This document shows, in pieces, positions 15,153-23,153 of a DNA stretch of 33,312 nucleotides. The position numbers and the translations under genes were made by a program. The DNA is taken from contig DARE01000013.1 of the NCBI GenBank assembly GCA_002503205.1, positions 1 to 33,312 of the forward strand, written 5' to 3'. Below the pieces are notes generated by a model. That model saw nothing but the letters and a program-made list of their open reading frames with translations. It did not search any database and was not told the origin of the DNA. Position 1 is the stretch's first letter. Each line of letters starts with the position of its first letter. This stretch comes from Thermoplasmatales archaeon UBA447 (GTDB lineage: Archaea > Thermoplasmatota > Thermoplasmata > Thermoplasmatales > Thermoplasmataceae).

Positions 15153-16307
15153 TCAATTTATACCCATTCCATCAAGCAATCCCTGAAAGCCGAACATTGC
15201 CGTGATGGCAGGAGCTATATCTGGAACAAACTTGAGCCTGTCCAGTATCTGATCCTTTGATATGATCTGCTGATCTGAGGGTTTAAGGGAACCAGATATT
15301 ACAGCTGCGAAAGCATCCTTTATTGATGGCAGAAGGATCTCAACTATGGTTGTGATAAGGGAAGAATAATTCTGGGTTTCCAGCACATTGGTCTCCCTCA
15401 GAACAAGGGAGGATATGCGCAGCTTCTTCTCCTTAAGCATCTCAAGGCTATTTCTCATCTGCCTGCAGATTGTGAGTATGCCATCTCTTTCCAGGTTCCC
15501 ATTCAGGGCCGGTTCAGATGTAACAGAAACTTTACCCAATGAGTCCTGGTATTCAACTTCCAGGAAGGAGCTTACATCAGCATTTGTCTGGTGTATCCTG
15601 ATCTCAGAACCAGCCTCATCATGAGTCAGTTTGATGAACAGGTCTCCACTTGAAAGATTGGAGGATGATATGTAATATTCGTCAAGACGCTCAAAATCGG
15701 GGACAGGATCCTTGCTCATCCAGCTTTTCCCGAGCCTCACTGGAACTCTTATACCTTTCTGGAAGGATGAGGGGAACAGCCTCGATCTGAGGAATTCCAC
15801 CTCGGACGTATCCAGAAGGAACTCATATTCCAGATCCTTTGGACAGTTTGCGCGATATCGGCACTCATAACCACCATTCTGGAATTTGAGGGACACCTCA
15901 CTATCATTGACAGGGATATAATTTCTTGAAAGAAAGACTTCGATGGCCCTTACGCTCTTTGCCCTGTATGCTTTAACTTCCTCCTCCTTTGCTGTAATCT
16001 GATCACTGTTAGAGGGCGCAATTTTTTTCTTGAAATCATCAAGGGTAGCGGATATGAATTTCATCAGGGTTTCTCTTATCCCCTGGAAGAATGCGCTCTT
16101 CTCCTCCTGGCTGTAAACATTGATAAGGCCAACGAGATCGGACTGCAGCTGGTCAACCCTTTTCTTCCTGTCATTCTCACCTGCCCGGAGGCCCTCGAGG
16201 TCCTTTGAGGCATCAGAAGCTCTGCGTGCATAGATCACCGAATCAAAAAGGTCATAGAAGACTGAACGCAATACCCGCAATGATTCATCATTTACCTGAT
16301 CCGGCAT
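15153..16307 (-). CDS. Unknown 384-aa protein with coiled-coil N-terminal part
   Basis: A soluble protein with no recognised family. The first 130 residues are mostly charged helix, with a coiled-coil-like LEGLRAGENDRKKRVDQLQSD stretch. The middle (about 130-270) looks beta-rich and includes CRYRANCPKDLEYEF and several FLRSRLF/FIKLTHDE-type strands. The tail is helical and ends in a hydrophobic glycine-rich segment (AITAMFGFQGLLDGMGIN). The start is well supported: GAGGAGG lies 6-7 nt before the ATG, one of the best Shine-Dalgarno sites in the window. The 128-nt gap upstream holds a TATA-like CAATAAAAAC and a palindrome at 16378-16391. Confidence 0.75.
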   Translation of the reverse strand: MPDQVNDESLRVLRSVFYDLFDSVIYARRASDASKDLEGLRAGENDRKKRVDQLQSDLVGLINVYSQEEKSAFFQGIRETLMKFISATLDDFKKKIAPSNSDQITAKEEEVKAYRAKSVRAIEVFLSRNYIPVNDSEVSLKFQNGGYECRYRANCPKDLEYEFLLDTSEVEFLRSRLFPSSFQKGIRVPVRLGKSWMSKDPVPDFERLDEYYISSSNLSSGDLFIKLTHDEAGSEIRIHQTNADVSSFLEVEYQDSLGKVSVTSEPALNGNLERDGILTICRQMRNSLEMLKEKKLRISSLVLRETNVLETQNYSSLITTIVEILLPSIKDAFAAVISGSLKPSDQQIISKDQILDRLKFVPDIAPAITAMFGFQGLLDGMGIN

Positions 16308-16377
16308 TTATTTTCCTCCTCGTTTGATTCAGGGCAAATACCTGAGTGACTTATCCCTTAATAGTTTTTATTGAAAA

Positions 16378-16391
16378 ACTGATTGATCAGT
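16378..16391. repeat. Palindrome ACTGA-TTGA-TCAGT near the promoter of the 384-aa gene
   Basis: Perfect 5-bp arms separated by 4 nt lie just upstream of the TATA-like element (about 16363-16371, minus strand) of the gene ending at 15153. The position would suit an activator or repressor site. Confidence 0.35.
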
Positions 16392-16435
16392 ATTTATTCC
16401 TCACACTTCATACACACACAAAGGATCTGAGAATA

Positions 16436-17053
16436 TCACAGATGGTTCTCAACATAATCCTTGACAATCTTTCTTGTCCCTCTCCTCAGTACATCGGACA
16501 GGGAAGGTACTGATACCTTCAGTTCTTTCGCAAGGTCTTTCATTGAAATTTTTCTGTCAGAATCGTAGTATCCCTTTCTGAAGGCTATCTCAATTATCTC
16601 CTGCTCCCTTTCAGTAAGATCTGAGTTGGTCTCCTCATTGGCCTCTACAAGAAGCGGTGCAAAACCCTTTTCCTCCAGCCTTGAATTCAGGTTTCTGACA
16701 TAGGACATGGAAGGAGCCTTGAATCTGTAGGACAGCCTTGTTCTGTTGTATGACCTGCTTCCCGTTATTATTATATTCTCCCTGGACAGAAAAGCACAAC
16801 TGGAGCAGCTTTCGCTTCTGGCCCAGATTGAATTCTTCCCAACTTCAGAGCATGAAATCCCGGACTTTCTGAGTTCTTCAAGAAGTTTGTCCTTATCTGT
16901 CTGGCAGATTATTCTGTGAATAGTGACGTCTCCTCCGATCTTGAGCCTCATAACTTCTGCCTTGAATTTTTTTGAATAGACAAGATTGGTTACCCTGCAA
17001 TCCTCTCTGCTTACTTCAATAAGGGTATCAATTGAAGATTTTTTTCTGGGCAT
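16436..17053 (-). CDS. Bat-type HTH_10 transcriptional regulator with CxxC
   Basis: A 205-aa regulator of the archaeal bacterio-opsin-activator (HTH_10) type. The DNA-binding part (about residues 145-200) reads LTEREQEIIEIAFRKGYYD, then ISMKDLAKELKVSVPSLSD. The N-terminal ligand domain carries SCSSCAF with Cys83 and Cys86, plus Cys19, Cys50 and Cys68, so redox or metal sensing is plausible. It is divergent from the cupredoxin gene across 121 nt that contain a palindrome and a repeated TAAGGTTAC, making the cupredoxin operon its likely target. The start ATG has a TATA-like TTTATC about 30 nt upstream. Confidence 0.85.
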   Translation of the reverse strand: MPRKKSSIDTLIEVSREDCRVTNLVYSKKFKAEVMRLKIGGDVTIHRIICQTDKDKLLEELRKSGISCSEVGKNSIWARSESCSSCAFLSRENIIITGSRSYNRTRLSYRFKAPSMSYVRNLNSRLEEKGFAPLLVEANEETNSDLTEREQEIIEIAFRKGYYDSDRKISMKDLAKELKVSVPSLSDVLRRGTRKIVKDYVENHL

Positions 17054-17063
17054 CGGCTTATGA

Positions 17064-17072
17064 TAAGGTTAC
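17064..17072. repeat. First copy of TAAGGTTAC in the divergent promoter region
   Basis: The 9-mer TAAGGTTAC recurs in the same orientation at 17128-17136. This copy lies just upstream of the HTH_10 start codon, between it and that gene's TATA-like element. Confidence 0.35.
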
Positions 17073-17104
17073 AGCATATGATAAACTTTATCTGCGTTTA
17101 AGGC

Positions 17105-17117
17105 AAATGTTACATTT
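17105..17117. promoter_or_regulatory. Operator-like palindrome AAATGT-T-ACATTT
   Basis: A perfect inverted repeat (6-bp arms, 1-nt centre) lies midway between the divergent HTH_10 and cupredoxin genes. It is a good candidate for the binding site of the dimeric HTH_10 protein. Confidence 0.4.
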
Positions 17118-17127
17118 CCCTTAATAG

Positions 17128-17136
17128 TAAGGTTAC
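17128..17136. repeat. Second copy of TAAGGTTAC, next to the cupredoxin TATA box
   Basis: Direct repeat of 17064-17072, placed just before the BRE/TATA region of the cupredoxin gene. The pair may be recognised by the same regulator. Confidence 0.35.
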
Positions 17137-17141
17137 CCTGA

Positions 17142-17150
17142 TTTATATTA
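17142..17150 (+). promoter_or_regulatory. TATA box of the cupredoxin gene
   Basis: TTTATATTA is centred about 29 nt before the ATG at 17175. Confidence 0.5.
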
Positions 17151-17174
17151 ACTTCAGATTTACACCTGATAAAA

Positions 17175-17849
17175 ATGGAAATAGGTAAGAAACTGTTCAT
17201 AGCTCTTGTGGTCATTGCTGTGATGGCCGGCGCATACGGGATATCATTGAATATCACGCACCCCGCCCACATCCAGAGTTCAGGGTCATCAGGCCCCGTG
17301 GCAATAACACTTGTAATCACAACAGAGAATTATTACAACACAACCACCGGACAGCAGCCCCACTACTATCTGCTTCAGAACGGCTCACTGAGATCAACAT
17401 CAACAATAACATTCCCTGACAATGAGAACATTACTCTGACAATAATATGTTATGACAATGGAACTGCTTATCCGCTTGGGCAGGCACAGAACAACATAGG
17501 TGATGGTGCAGGGCAGGCTTCCCTGTATGACGTGAATGGCACAGTTGGCAATGTGGTTAAGGTCATAAACAACACAAATGTGAATTCAACTTCATCTGGG
17601 ATAAGTGGCGGATCTACTGTTTCGTCATTTCCGCCATACAGTGTCGCACACACATTTACGGTATCTGGCCTGAACCTGAATATACCAATACCTCCATCGT
17701 CCACAGTAGTTGCTGATCTTCATTTCAGTTCATCCCAGACAGGAAGCTACAGCTGGCAATGTAATGCCCCATGCGGTACAGGAGCAAACGGCTGGTCAGG
17801 GGCAATGTCTACCCAGGGATGGATGATGGGAAGCGTAGTAGTGAGCTAA
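17175..17849 (+). CDS. Exported cupredoxin with a CuA-like but incomplete site
   Basis: A 224-aa exported protein. An N-terminal hydrophobic segment (about residues 7-25) acts as a signal or anchor. The body is rich in Thr, Ser and Asn, with many NxS/T sites, as in archaeal cell-surface proteins. The C-terminal domain is cupredoxin-like: AHTFTV with His159, then SYSWQCNAPCGTGANGW with Cys196 and Cys200, then Met211 and the Met217-Met218 pair. The C-x3-C spacing is that of CuA in oxidase subunit II and nitrous-oxide reductase, but the His expected four residues after the second Cys is Ala. It is probably an electron carrier or copper-binding surface protein. The next gene starts 13 nt downstream. 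Confidence 0.75.
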   Translation: MEIGKKLFIALVVIAVMAGAYGISLNITHPAHIQSSGSSGPVAITLVITTENYYNTTTGQQPHYYLLQNGSLRSTSTITFPDNENITLTIICYDNGTAYPLGQAQNNIGDGAGQASLYDVNGTVGNVVKVINNTNVNSTSSGISGGSTVSSFPPYSVAHTFTVSGLNLNIPIPPSSTVVADLHFSSSQTGSYSWQCNAPCGTGANGWSGAMSTQGWMMGSVVVS

Positions 17850-17862
17850 AAGGGTGAAACAT

Positions 17863-19344
17863 ATGGCTGGAATTACTGGAAAAAATAATTTACGAATGAC
17901 TTTATCATTAATTGAGGGTGCGTTAACTGCTCTCATCTTCATTCCGGCCCTGAATCATTCAATTCTCATAGATGACCGTGGAATAGTGTACTATATGATC
18001 CCGGTATCATTTTTCATTTCCATTCCAATTATATTCATCATAACTGAGTACATGAATTTGAGAATTTCCAGGTATTTCAGCTATCTCCAGGTATTCAACT
18101 CTTTTCTGATAGTATTGCTGTTCCTCTATCACCCTTCATATCTGGTATTTGCAGTCATTATTTTTGCGTTCTCCATCTTGAGCATAAACGGGATAAGGAA
18201 AAATTATGCACCGTTTCTTGCATTCATGGCTTTCTCCCTGTTTATGTACTATCTTGGTGAATCCCTGCAGTTCATTTCACAGCCAGTTAACTCATCCATA
18301 ACGGTGATTCCGCTAAAATACATATTCATCTTCCCTGGCCAGTCAATGCCCTGGATTTACAGCTATGGAGTGAACATCTATGGCTCCATCGTTACACTTA
18401 CACTTAGTCCTTTCATAATACTTATATTCACGTCAATTTCAATTCTGGCCGTGGACAATTTTTATGGAATATTCCGGATCCTTTCAGGAAGCGGGAATTC
18501 TGGCATAGCCGTTTCTGGAGTGCAGGGTATAGCTGGAGCCCTCTCCTGCCAGTGCGAGGGCTGCATAGGGCTTCTCCCCTCTGTGGCTGCCGCCATAGTC
18601 ACTGTTGGCATGATTCCTCTGATTCTTGAAAGCTGGATTTTCCTATTGATGACAAACCTTATCTTCTGGATGGTGAAGAGCAACTACTCTGCATTCTATG
18701 GAAAGTTAACCAAGTATGTCAATTCCATAGGCAGGATGGTGCTGTATACTGCACTAATAACTCTCCCATCCGCCAGCACAATTGCAGTTTATCTAGGTTA
18801 CTTCCGGACCCCGCTCTTCATATTTGGTACGTCTATGGTGGGAGCTTTTATCGGGTATCTCATAGGTTCTCTTTATGGGGAATACATAATGAAGAAAAGG
18901 ACATTATGGTCATTCCCTCTCCTGTTGCTTGGAATCTTCGGCATCTTTGTATGGTTTTTACCATACCTTGCTTACCTTGCCCAGAGCAGCTTCCCAGTTT
19001 TTGCTGCCATGTCCATTTCAACAATTTCGGGGGGCCTTGCGGTTGGGGCTATCAGGAAGATTCTGCCAAAAGGATATCTGGTGAGCGAAACAATTTCAAT
19101 TTCTATGGGAATCTTCAGCCTTCTCATATTCTATCTCGGACTGGAGTACAGAATAAATCCATGGCCTTTCTTCAGCCTGTCCTCAGTTCTTATCTTTGAG
19201 ATTGCAGCTTGGGGAACTATGGTGCCGCTGATGTGGATTGTAACCCAGTCTACAATTGCAGAATTCTTCACGGGGAGGTTCATATTGCCAGATAACAAAT
19301 CCCTCTTCAGGGAGAGAACTCTCAAAGCTCAGAATCATATCTGA
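17863..19344 (+). CDS. Polytopic membrane protein with a CxCxxC cluster
   Basis: A 493-aa integral membrane protein with about 12-14 predicted spans. Between the hydrophobic blocks is ALSCQCEGCIGLLPS, with Cys229, Cys231 and Cys234, a possible copper or Fe-S/thiol site near the membrane surface. I chose the ATG at 17863, with AGGGTGA a few nt upstream, over the GTG at 17854. It directly follows the cupredoxin gene and probably shares its promoter. The protein is not a recognisable heme-copper oxidase, cytochrome b or CtaA. I do not know the family. A role in copper insertion or membrane electron transfer with the cupredoxin is inferred from context only. Confidence 0.7.
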   Translation: MAGITGKNNLRMTLSLIEGALTALIFIPALNHSILIDDRGIVYYMIPVSFFISIPIIFIITEYMNLRISRYFSYLQVFNSFLIVLLFLYHPSYLVFAVIIFAFSILSINGIRKNYAPFLAFMAFSLFMYYLGESLQFISQPVNSSITVIPLKYIFIFPGQSMPWIYSYGVNIYGSIVTLTLSPFIILIFTSISILAVDNFYGIFRILSGSGNSGIAVSGVQGIAGALSCQCEGCIGLLPSVAAAIVTVGMIPLILESWIFLLMTNLIFWMVKSNYSAFYGKLTKYVNSIGRMVLYTALITLPSASTIAVYLGYFRTPLFIFGTSMVGAFIGYLIGSLYGEYIMKKRTLWSFPLLLLGIFGIFVWFLPYLAYLAQSSFPVFAAMSISTISGGLAVGAIRKILPKGYLVSETISISMGIFSLLIFYLGLEYRINPWPFFSLSSVLIFEIAAWGTMVPLMWIVTQSTIAEFFTGRFILPDNKSLFRERTLKAQNHI

Positions 19345-19373
19345 GCTTGAAAGTGCCACATACCCTTATACAA

Positions 19374-19380
19374 TTTTTTT
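19374..19380 (+). terminator. Poly-T terminator after the cupredoxin operon
   Basis: Seven T lie 29 nt after the stop of the CxCxxC membrane protein. They are followed by the separate promoter of the next gene (TTTTTAA near 19407). Confidence 0.45.
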
Positions 19381-19441
19381 ATTCAGACTAAACCTCAGCG
19401 CAACTGTTTTTAACCACTCTCTCTATTGGATGTGATCATTC

Positions 19442-19921
19442 GTGGACACTGAGGGAGAAAAAACCGGAGACTCATTTGACGGGTTGCTCGATCAGCTGAT
19501 TCTGGACATCAAAGCCGTTGCTGTCCTTTCGCAGAATAACAGTGATTACAACAATAGAGCGCTGGGAAGAATCGCCGGAGCCAAGGATCTCGATGTACAG
19601 GAGTTCCTGTCGCTTCTATCGAGAAGATTCAGGAAGAGCTCCCTGTGGTCTTTCATTATTGCTGTTGGTGAGATTGCAATGGCTGGCATCCTTATATTCC
19701 TGAGCCTGGGCCTGATAGTGCCTTCATTCTTTGCATACGACAATCCTCAGACATTTCTGAACTACTTCTCCGAAAGAGTCACCCTATTGCATCCCGGGTT
19801 ATTCATAACATCGCTGCTTGCCCTTCTCCTTTTTGTGCTTGGTGCTACACTTATAATTGGAGCATTTGCAATTCTCAAAGTTGCTGCCAATACCCTGGAG
19901 GACTCAGGCCTAACTTCCTGA
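19442..19921 (+). CDS. Small membrane protein, two spans, 159 aa
   Basis: An unrecognised protein with a soluble N-terminal part of about 60 residues and two strong transmembrane segments (about 66-92 and 116-148). It starts with GTG at 19442. A TATA-like TTTTTAA at 19407-19413 lies about 32 nt before, so the transcript should have almost no leader. The N-terminal part is acidic at first and ends in a basic LLSRRFRKSS patch at the membrane. It sits 6 nt before the APC permease gene, so it may be a partner or regulator of that transporter. Confidence 0.65.
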   Translation: MDTEGEKTGDSFDGLLDQLILDIKAVAVLSQNNSDYNNRALGRIAGAKDLDVQEFLSLLSRRFRKSSLWSFIIAVGEIAMAGILIFLSLGLIVPSFFAYDNPQTFLNYFSERVTLLHPGLFITSLLALLLFVLGATLIIGAFAILKVAANTLEDSGLTS

Positions 19922-19927
19922 TTTAAT

Positions 19928-21760
19928 ATGTTCAACAACAGAAAGGACCTGAGGATCATCGTCATTTCATTCAAGTATCTCACAGTAGCACTTGGAGCAA
20001 TATTTGCCGGTGTTTCCGCACTGATAATGGGTGAGGCACTGAAGGGGATATCATCCACCACTCTGCGGCTTCCACTTACAATTCAGATATTCGCCCTGAT
20101 GGCTGGCCTCATTTCTGGACTGGCGCTTGTTTCTATATTTCCTGAATCCCTGAGGATAAAGTTCAGGAGGCCGGTAAGGACAGTCAGGGCAAGGCCCACA
20201 TATGGATTTGTAACACTCCTTGCTATCGGAATTGGAACCACCATCGGTTCACCCCTTTTTATAATACTTCCCGTCAATATAGTGCAGTATGCTATTGTCA
20301 GTGTTGTTTCCCTTGTTATTGCCGGCCTTATATCCCTTGGAATAGCGTGGGTATATTCCTACATGTATGTCTATACTGAGAAAAACAAGATAGATTCTGT
20401 TGGTGGCCCAGGGTTCCTGAGAATAGGAGTCGGGAAGAACTCTGTGACATACTTCATCTCAAGGCTGTCTATGTGGGTTGCAAACACCGCACTGGCTGCA
20501 TTCTCTGCCATCTACTTCCTCACCTTCACCTTCCAGAGCCTTCCAGATATCCTGAAGGTTTACGGTGTCCAGACATACTACATCTACGCGGTCCTTGGAT
20601 TTCTGGTTCTTTCTTTTGCAGTCTGGTTCATAATTAACGCATTTCTGGAGAACAGGTATCTGAAACTGATAGGAATGGGCCAGATTGCAATGCTCGTGAT
20701 AATGGTGGTAATAATCATAATACAGAGTGTGATCCTTGGATTTCGCGGAGGCTGGAATCTCAGCGGGTTTACCACCATAGGATCGGGAAACATGGGGATT
20801 GAGATACTTGAGAACACAAGTTACCTCTTTATCCTGTTCTTTGGCTTCCAGGAGATCCAGTCAATAATCAAGGAAACAAAGGATACTTCAACAATACCAG
20901 TGATTTCAAAGCTGTTTCACATGAAGCCCATGAGCAGGATAAGATATGTCTCCATGTCCATGATAATAACAGTTCTTTTTTCACTGGCGGTGATGCTTCT
21001 TGTGGCTCTTTCCTACTATGCTGTTCATCCAAGTCTATCCGGTATAGAGAAAGCTTCGCTTCCTGCGTTATATGTGGTGGATAAATACATTAGCCCCCAA
21101 TTTGGACTCCTCACAATATCGGCGTTTCTGATTGCCGATATCACAACCTTTGTACCTGCCTTTATTGCGGCATCCAGGCATCTCAGAAGCCTATCAAGTG
21201 ACGGTTTTTTCCCAAGATCAATGAAATCCCTATCCTGGTTTTTCACCCTTGCACTGATACTAGTTTTGAGTTTTACATCCTCGTCGTTTCTCGTAGACAT
21301 CACTGATTTTATGGTTCTTGCTGCAATCGGACTGATCTCATTTTCCCCTTTCCTTGCCAGGAGATTTACAGGTGAAAAGAGATGGATAGTGCCAGCACTT
21401 TCCCTGATCATCGGCATATTCTCGATTTTTGTTGACATAGCCATATTCCCGCTGGATCAGGAAGTTGTCCTGCTTGGGGTGCTGGCAATAGCCCTGAGTT
21501 ATCTCACCTATGACCTTCTGAGGCTTGGATCGCTTGGCCTTCAGATATTTGTAATATTCTTCGACCTTGCAGGTATCTCATTTCTGGAGGCTTTTCCAAC
21601 TTCGGTGGTAATCAGATATCCGTCAATTATCCCACTGATAGGTGGCCATGCCGTAAACCTGCTGCTAATAGTCCCTGCAATTCTTGTTTTGAGCATAGCG
21701 GCATTCTTGATCAATATAATAATGGACATTTTCGTGATAAAAAGGGTCTCTTTAGTTTGA
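19928..21760 (+). CDS. APC-superfamily amino-acid permease-like transporter
   Basis: A 610-aa integral membrane protein with about 14 predicted spans. After a first hydrophobic hairpin (residues 12-75) and a basic loop, the transporter core begins with GIGTTIGSPLFIILP, the discontinuous first helix seen in APC permeases. The VGGPGFLRIGVGKNSVTYF segment resembles the GG(P)xxY region after helix 2. A later ETKDTSTIPV stretch matches the EEIKxPxRxIP loop in position. The extra N-terminal hairpin is unusual for the family. It shares a transcript with the 159-aa membrane gene 6 nt upstream. The substrate cannot be told. Confidence 0.75.
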   Translation: MFNNRKDLRIIVISFKYLTVALGAIFAGVSALIMGEALKGISSTTLRLPLTIQIFALMAGLISGLALVSIFPESLRIKFRRPVRTVRARPTYGFVTLLAIGIGTTIGSPLFIILPVNIVQYAIVSVVSLVIAGLISLGIAWVYSYMYVYTEKNKIDSVGGPGFLRIGVGKNSVTYFISRLSMWVANTALAAFSAIYFLTFTFQSLPDILKVYGVQTYYIYAVLGFLVLSFAVWFIINAFLENRYLKLIGMGQIAMLVIMVVIIIIQSVILGFRGGWNLSGFTTIGSGNMGIEILENTSYLFILFFGFQEIQSIIKETKDTSTIPVISKLFHMKPMSRIRYVSMSMIITVLFSLAVMLLVALSYYAVHPSLSGIEKASLPALYVVDKYISPQFGLLTISAFLIADITTFVPAFIAASRHLRSLSSDGFFPRSMKSLSWFFTLALILVLSFTSSSFLVDITDFMVLAAIGLISFSPFLARRFTGEKRWIVPALSLIIGIFSIFVDIAIFPLDQEVVLLGVLAIALSYLTYDLLRLGSLGLQIFVIFFDLAGISFLEAFPTSVVIRYPSIIPLIGGHAVNLLLIVPAILVLSIAAFLINIIMDIFVIKRVSLV

Positions 21761-21781
21761 ATTGAAAAATATGGGCGGGCA

Positions 21782-22321
21782 TCAGGATTTGTAGCCATGT
21801 AGGCTGTCCATTTTTCTTGAGACAGCTCTCCTTTCCTGCGCCTCTTTCTCTGCTAAATCTGCAGCCTCCTGTGGGGTATTTGCTGAGATCATTTTACCAT
21901 CACTTTCCTTCGTTTTTGTGACTGGCGGTGTGCCAATGGCAATTACCGACTTGCCTTCAGAAAGCGCGAAAGCAGCTTCAGAAAGAGTACCTGTGGCACC
22001 ATCAATTGAGATTACCACATCAGCCCCCCTGATTATGAGAAAATTTCTCATGTATCCTATTCCAGTGGGTATGCCCACTGTCAGATATTTATTTCCGGAA
22101 TCAGGGCTGTATCCCGGGAGGATTCCGATAACAATTCCTCCTGCTTCTTTCACACCCTTTGATACACCCTCCATAATCCCGTGTAGCCCTCCGCACAGGA
22201 CAATATGGCCCCTTCTGGCAAGAATCCCTCCAAGTTCCTTCGCTATCCGATAGCTATCATTATCCGCAACGCTACCTCCAATGACACCTATGTTGTAGGG
22301 CTGGCTGGCCAGAGTAATCAC
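21782..22321 (-). CDS. LOG-like Rossmann protein, TIGR00725 type
   Basis: A 179-aa Rossmann-fold protein of the TIGR00725/LOG (formerly lysine decarboxylase-like) group. The nucleotide-binding start is IGVIGGS, and the GGLHGIMEGVSKGVKEAGG segment is typical. The phosphoribohydrolase motif PGGxGTxxE appears as DGATGTLSE (107-115), keeping the Gly-Thr-Leu-x-Glu end. LOG enzymes cleave cytokinin-type or other nucleoside monophosphates. The substrate of this subfamily is unknown. It starts with GTG, which overlaps the stop of the upstream DUF1028 gene by 4 nt, so the two are translationally coupled. Confidence 0.8.
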   Translation of the reverse strand: MITLASQPYNIGVIGGSVADNDSYRIAKELGGILARRGHIVLCGGLHGIMEGVSKGVKEAGGIVIGILPGYSPDSGNKYLTVGIPTGIGYMRNFLIIRGADVVISIDGATGTLSEAAFALSEGKSVIAIGTPPVTKTKESDGKMISANTPQEAADLAEKEAQERRAVSRKMDSLHGYKS

Positions 22322-23103
22322 CCGGAAAGCAGATAATCAAGGGTTCTCCTTCCGATCATTCCATCCTTCAGGTTGTGTTCAAAATTATTTATTCCGGCCC
22401 ACTCTTCAAGGGTATTGAACCCTAGTTTCTTGAGCCTGGAGTTAATCTGTTCTCTGTATTTCTCCACAGGAACCTTTTCGTTGTCGTAGAACATGAGGAC
22501 CCAGAGATCCCTTATCCTTTCAAGTTCCTTCAGAGGGTCTGAATGATCTTCAACCCTAATCTCCATGAATTTGCCTGAGGTAGGCTCAAATTCCCTTTTC
22601 CTTGAGACGATAAGGATAGCGGCGCTCTGCCTGCCCCTTCTGTCACCACCTGCGGATTCTCCCGCTTTAAGGCAATCTACAAGACTGTATTCAAGTCTGC
22701 CTGGTTTTTCCATGACTTCGGCCATTTTCTTAAGAACCTCTGAACCAGCAAGGATGTTCCCCTGAACTGAGAAATTCTTGCCCACGACATTACCAGCATA
22801 ATCAAAGCATTTGTTTCCAGTGAAACTGGCTGCATTCCCATGCCTGTCCACTAAACCAACCTGGCGGTGTTCCCTCTCCGGATCCTGAGATATCAAGGTC
22901 TTTAATGTTTCCTCAGCCCCTCTGTCTGCAAGAAGAGAAAGCCCTTTTGGGCCGTAAGAATAGTTTGCCATGGCCTGTGTTGCCACACATCCTACTCCAT
23001 GGATTGCCCACGGAACAACAGACCCTACTGAGAGATATCTGCTCGCTACTGCAACACCCCACTCATCCATTTCCGGATCATAGGCCACAACTGAGAAAGT
23101 CAT
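22318..23103 (-). CDS. DUF1028 family protein (Ntn-hydrolase-like)
   Basis: A 261-aa protein of the DUF1028 family, related to Ntn hydrolases. The N terminus MTFSVVAYDPEMDEWGVAVAS and the VGCVATQAMANYSYGPKGL segment are hallmarks. The middle GNAASFTGNKCFDYAG and the later GGDRRGRQSAAILIV also match. A C-terminal extension from about residue 200 (LKKLGFNTLEEWAGINN and GMIGRRTLDYLL) is present in many members and resembles a small binding domain. The family's activity is not established. A TATA box at 23124-23131 lies about 25 nt before the ATG, suggesting leaderless transcription of this gene and the downstream LOG-like gene. Confidence 0.85.
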   Translation of the reverse strand: MTFSVVAYDPEMDEWGVAVASRYLSVGSVVPWAIHGVGCVATQAMANYSYGPKGLSLLADRGAEETLKTLISQDPEREHRQVGLVDRHGNAASFTGNKCFDYAGNVVGKNFSVQGNILAGSEVLKKMAEVMEKPGRLEYSLVDCLKAGESAGGDRRGRQSAAILIVSRKREFEPTSGKFMEIRVEDHSDPLKELERIRDLWVLMFYDNEKVPVEKYREQINSRLKKLGFNTLEEWAGINNFEHNLKDGMIGRRTLDYLLSG

Positions 23104-23123
23104 GCCACATGATGGAAGAGGTG

Positions 23124-23131
23124 CTATAAAA
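23124..23131 (-). promoter_or_regulatory. TATA box of the DUF1028/LOG operon
   Basis: TTTTATAG on the minus strand, centred about 25 nt upstream of the ATG at 23103. Confidence 0.5.
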
Positions 23132-23153
23132 CATATAAGACCATAGCTTGGAA

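Noticed and set aside
21025..21444. Minus-strand open frame of about 139 codons
   Set aside because: It is antisense to the APC permease core. Its residues show the composition expected from reading membrane-helix codons backwards.
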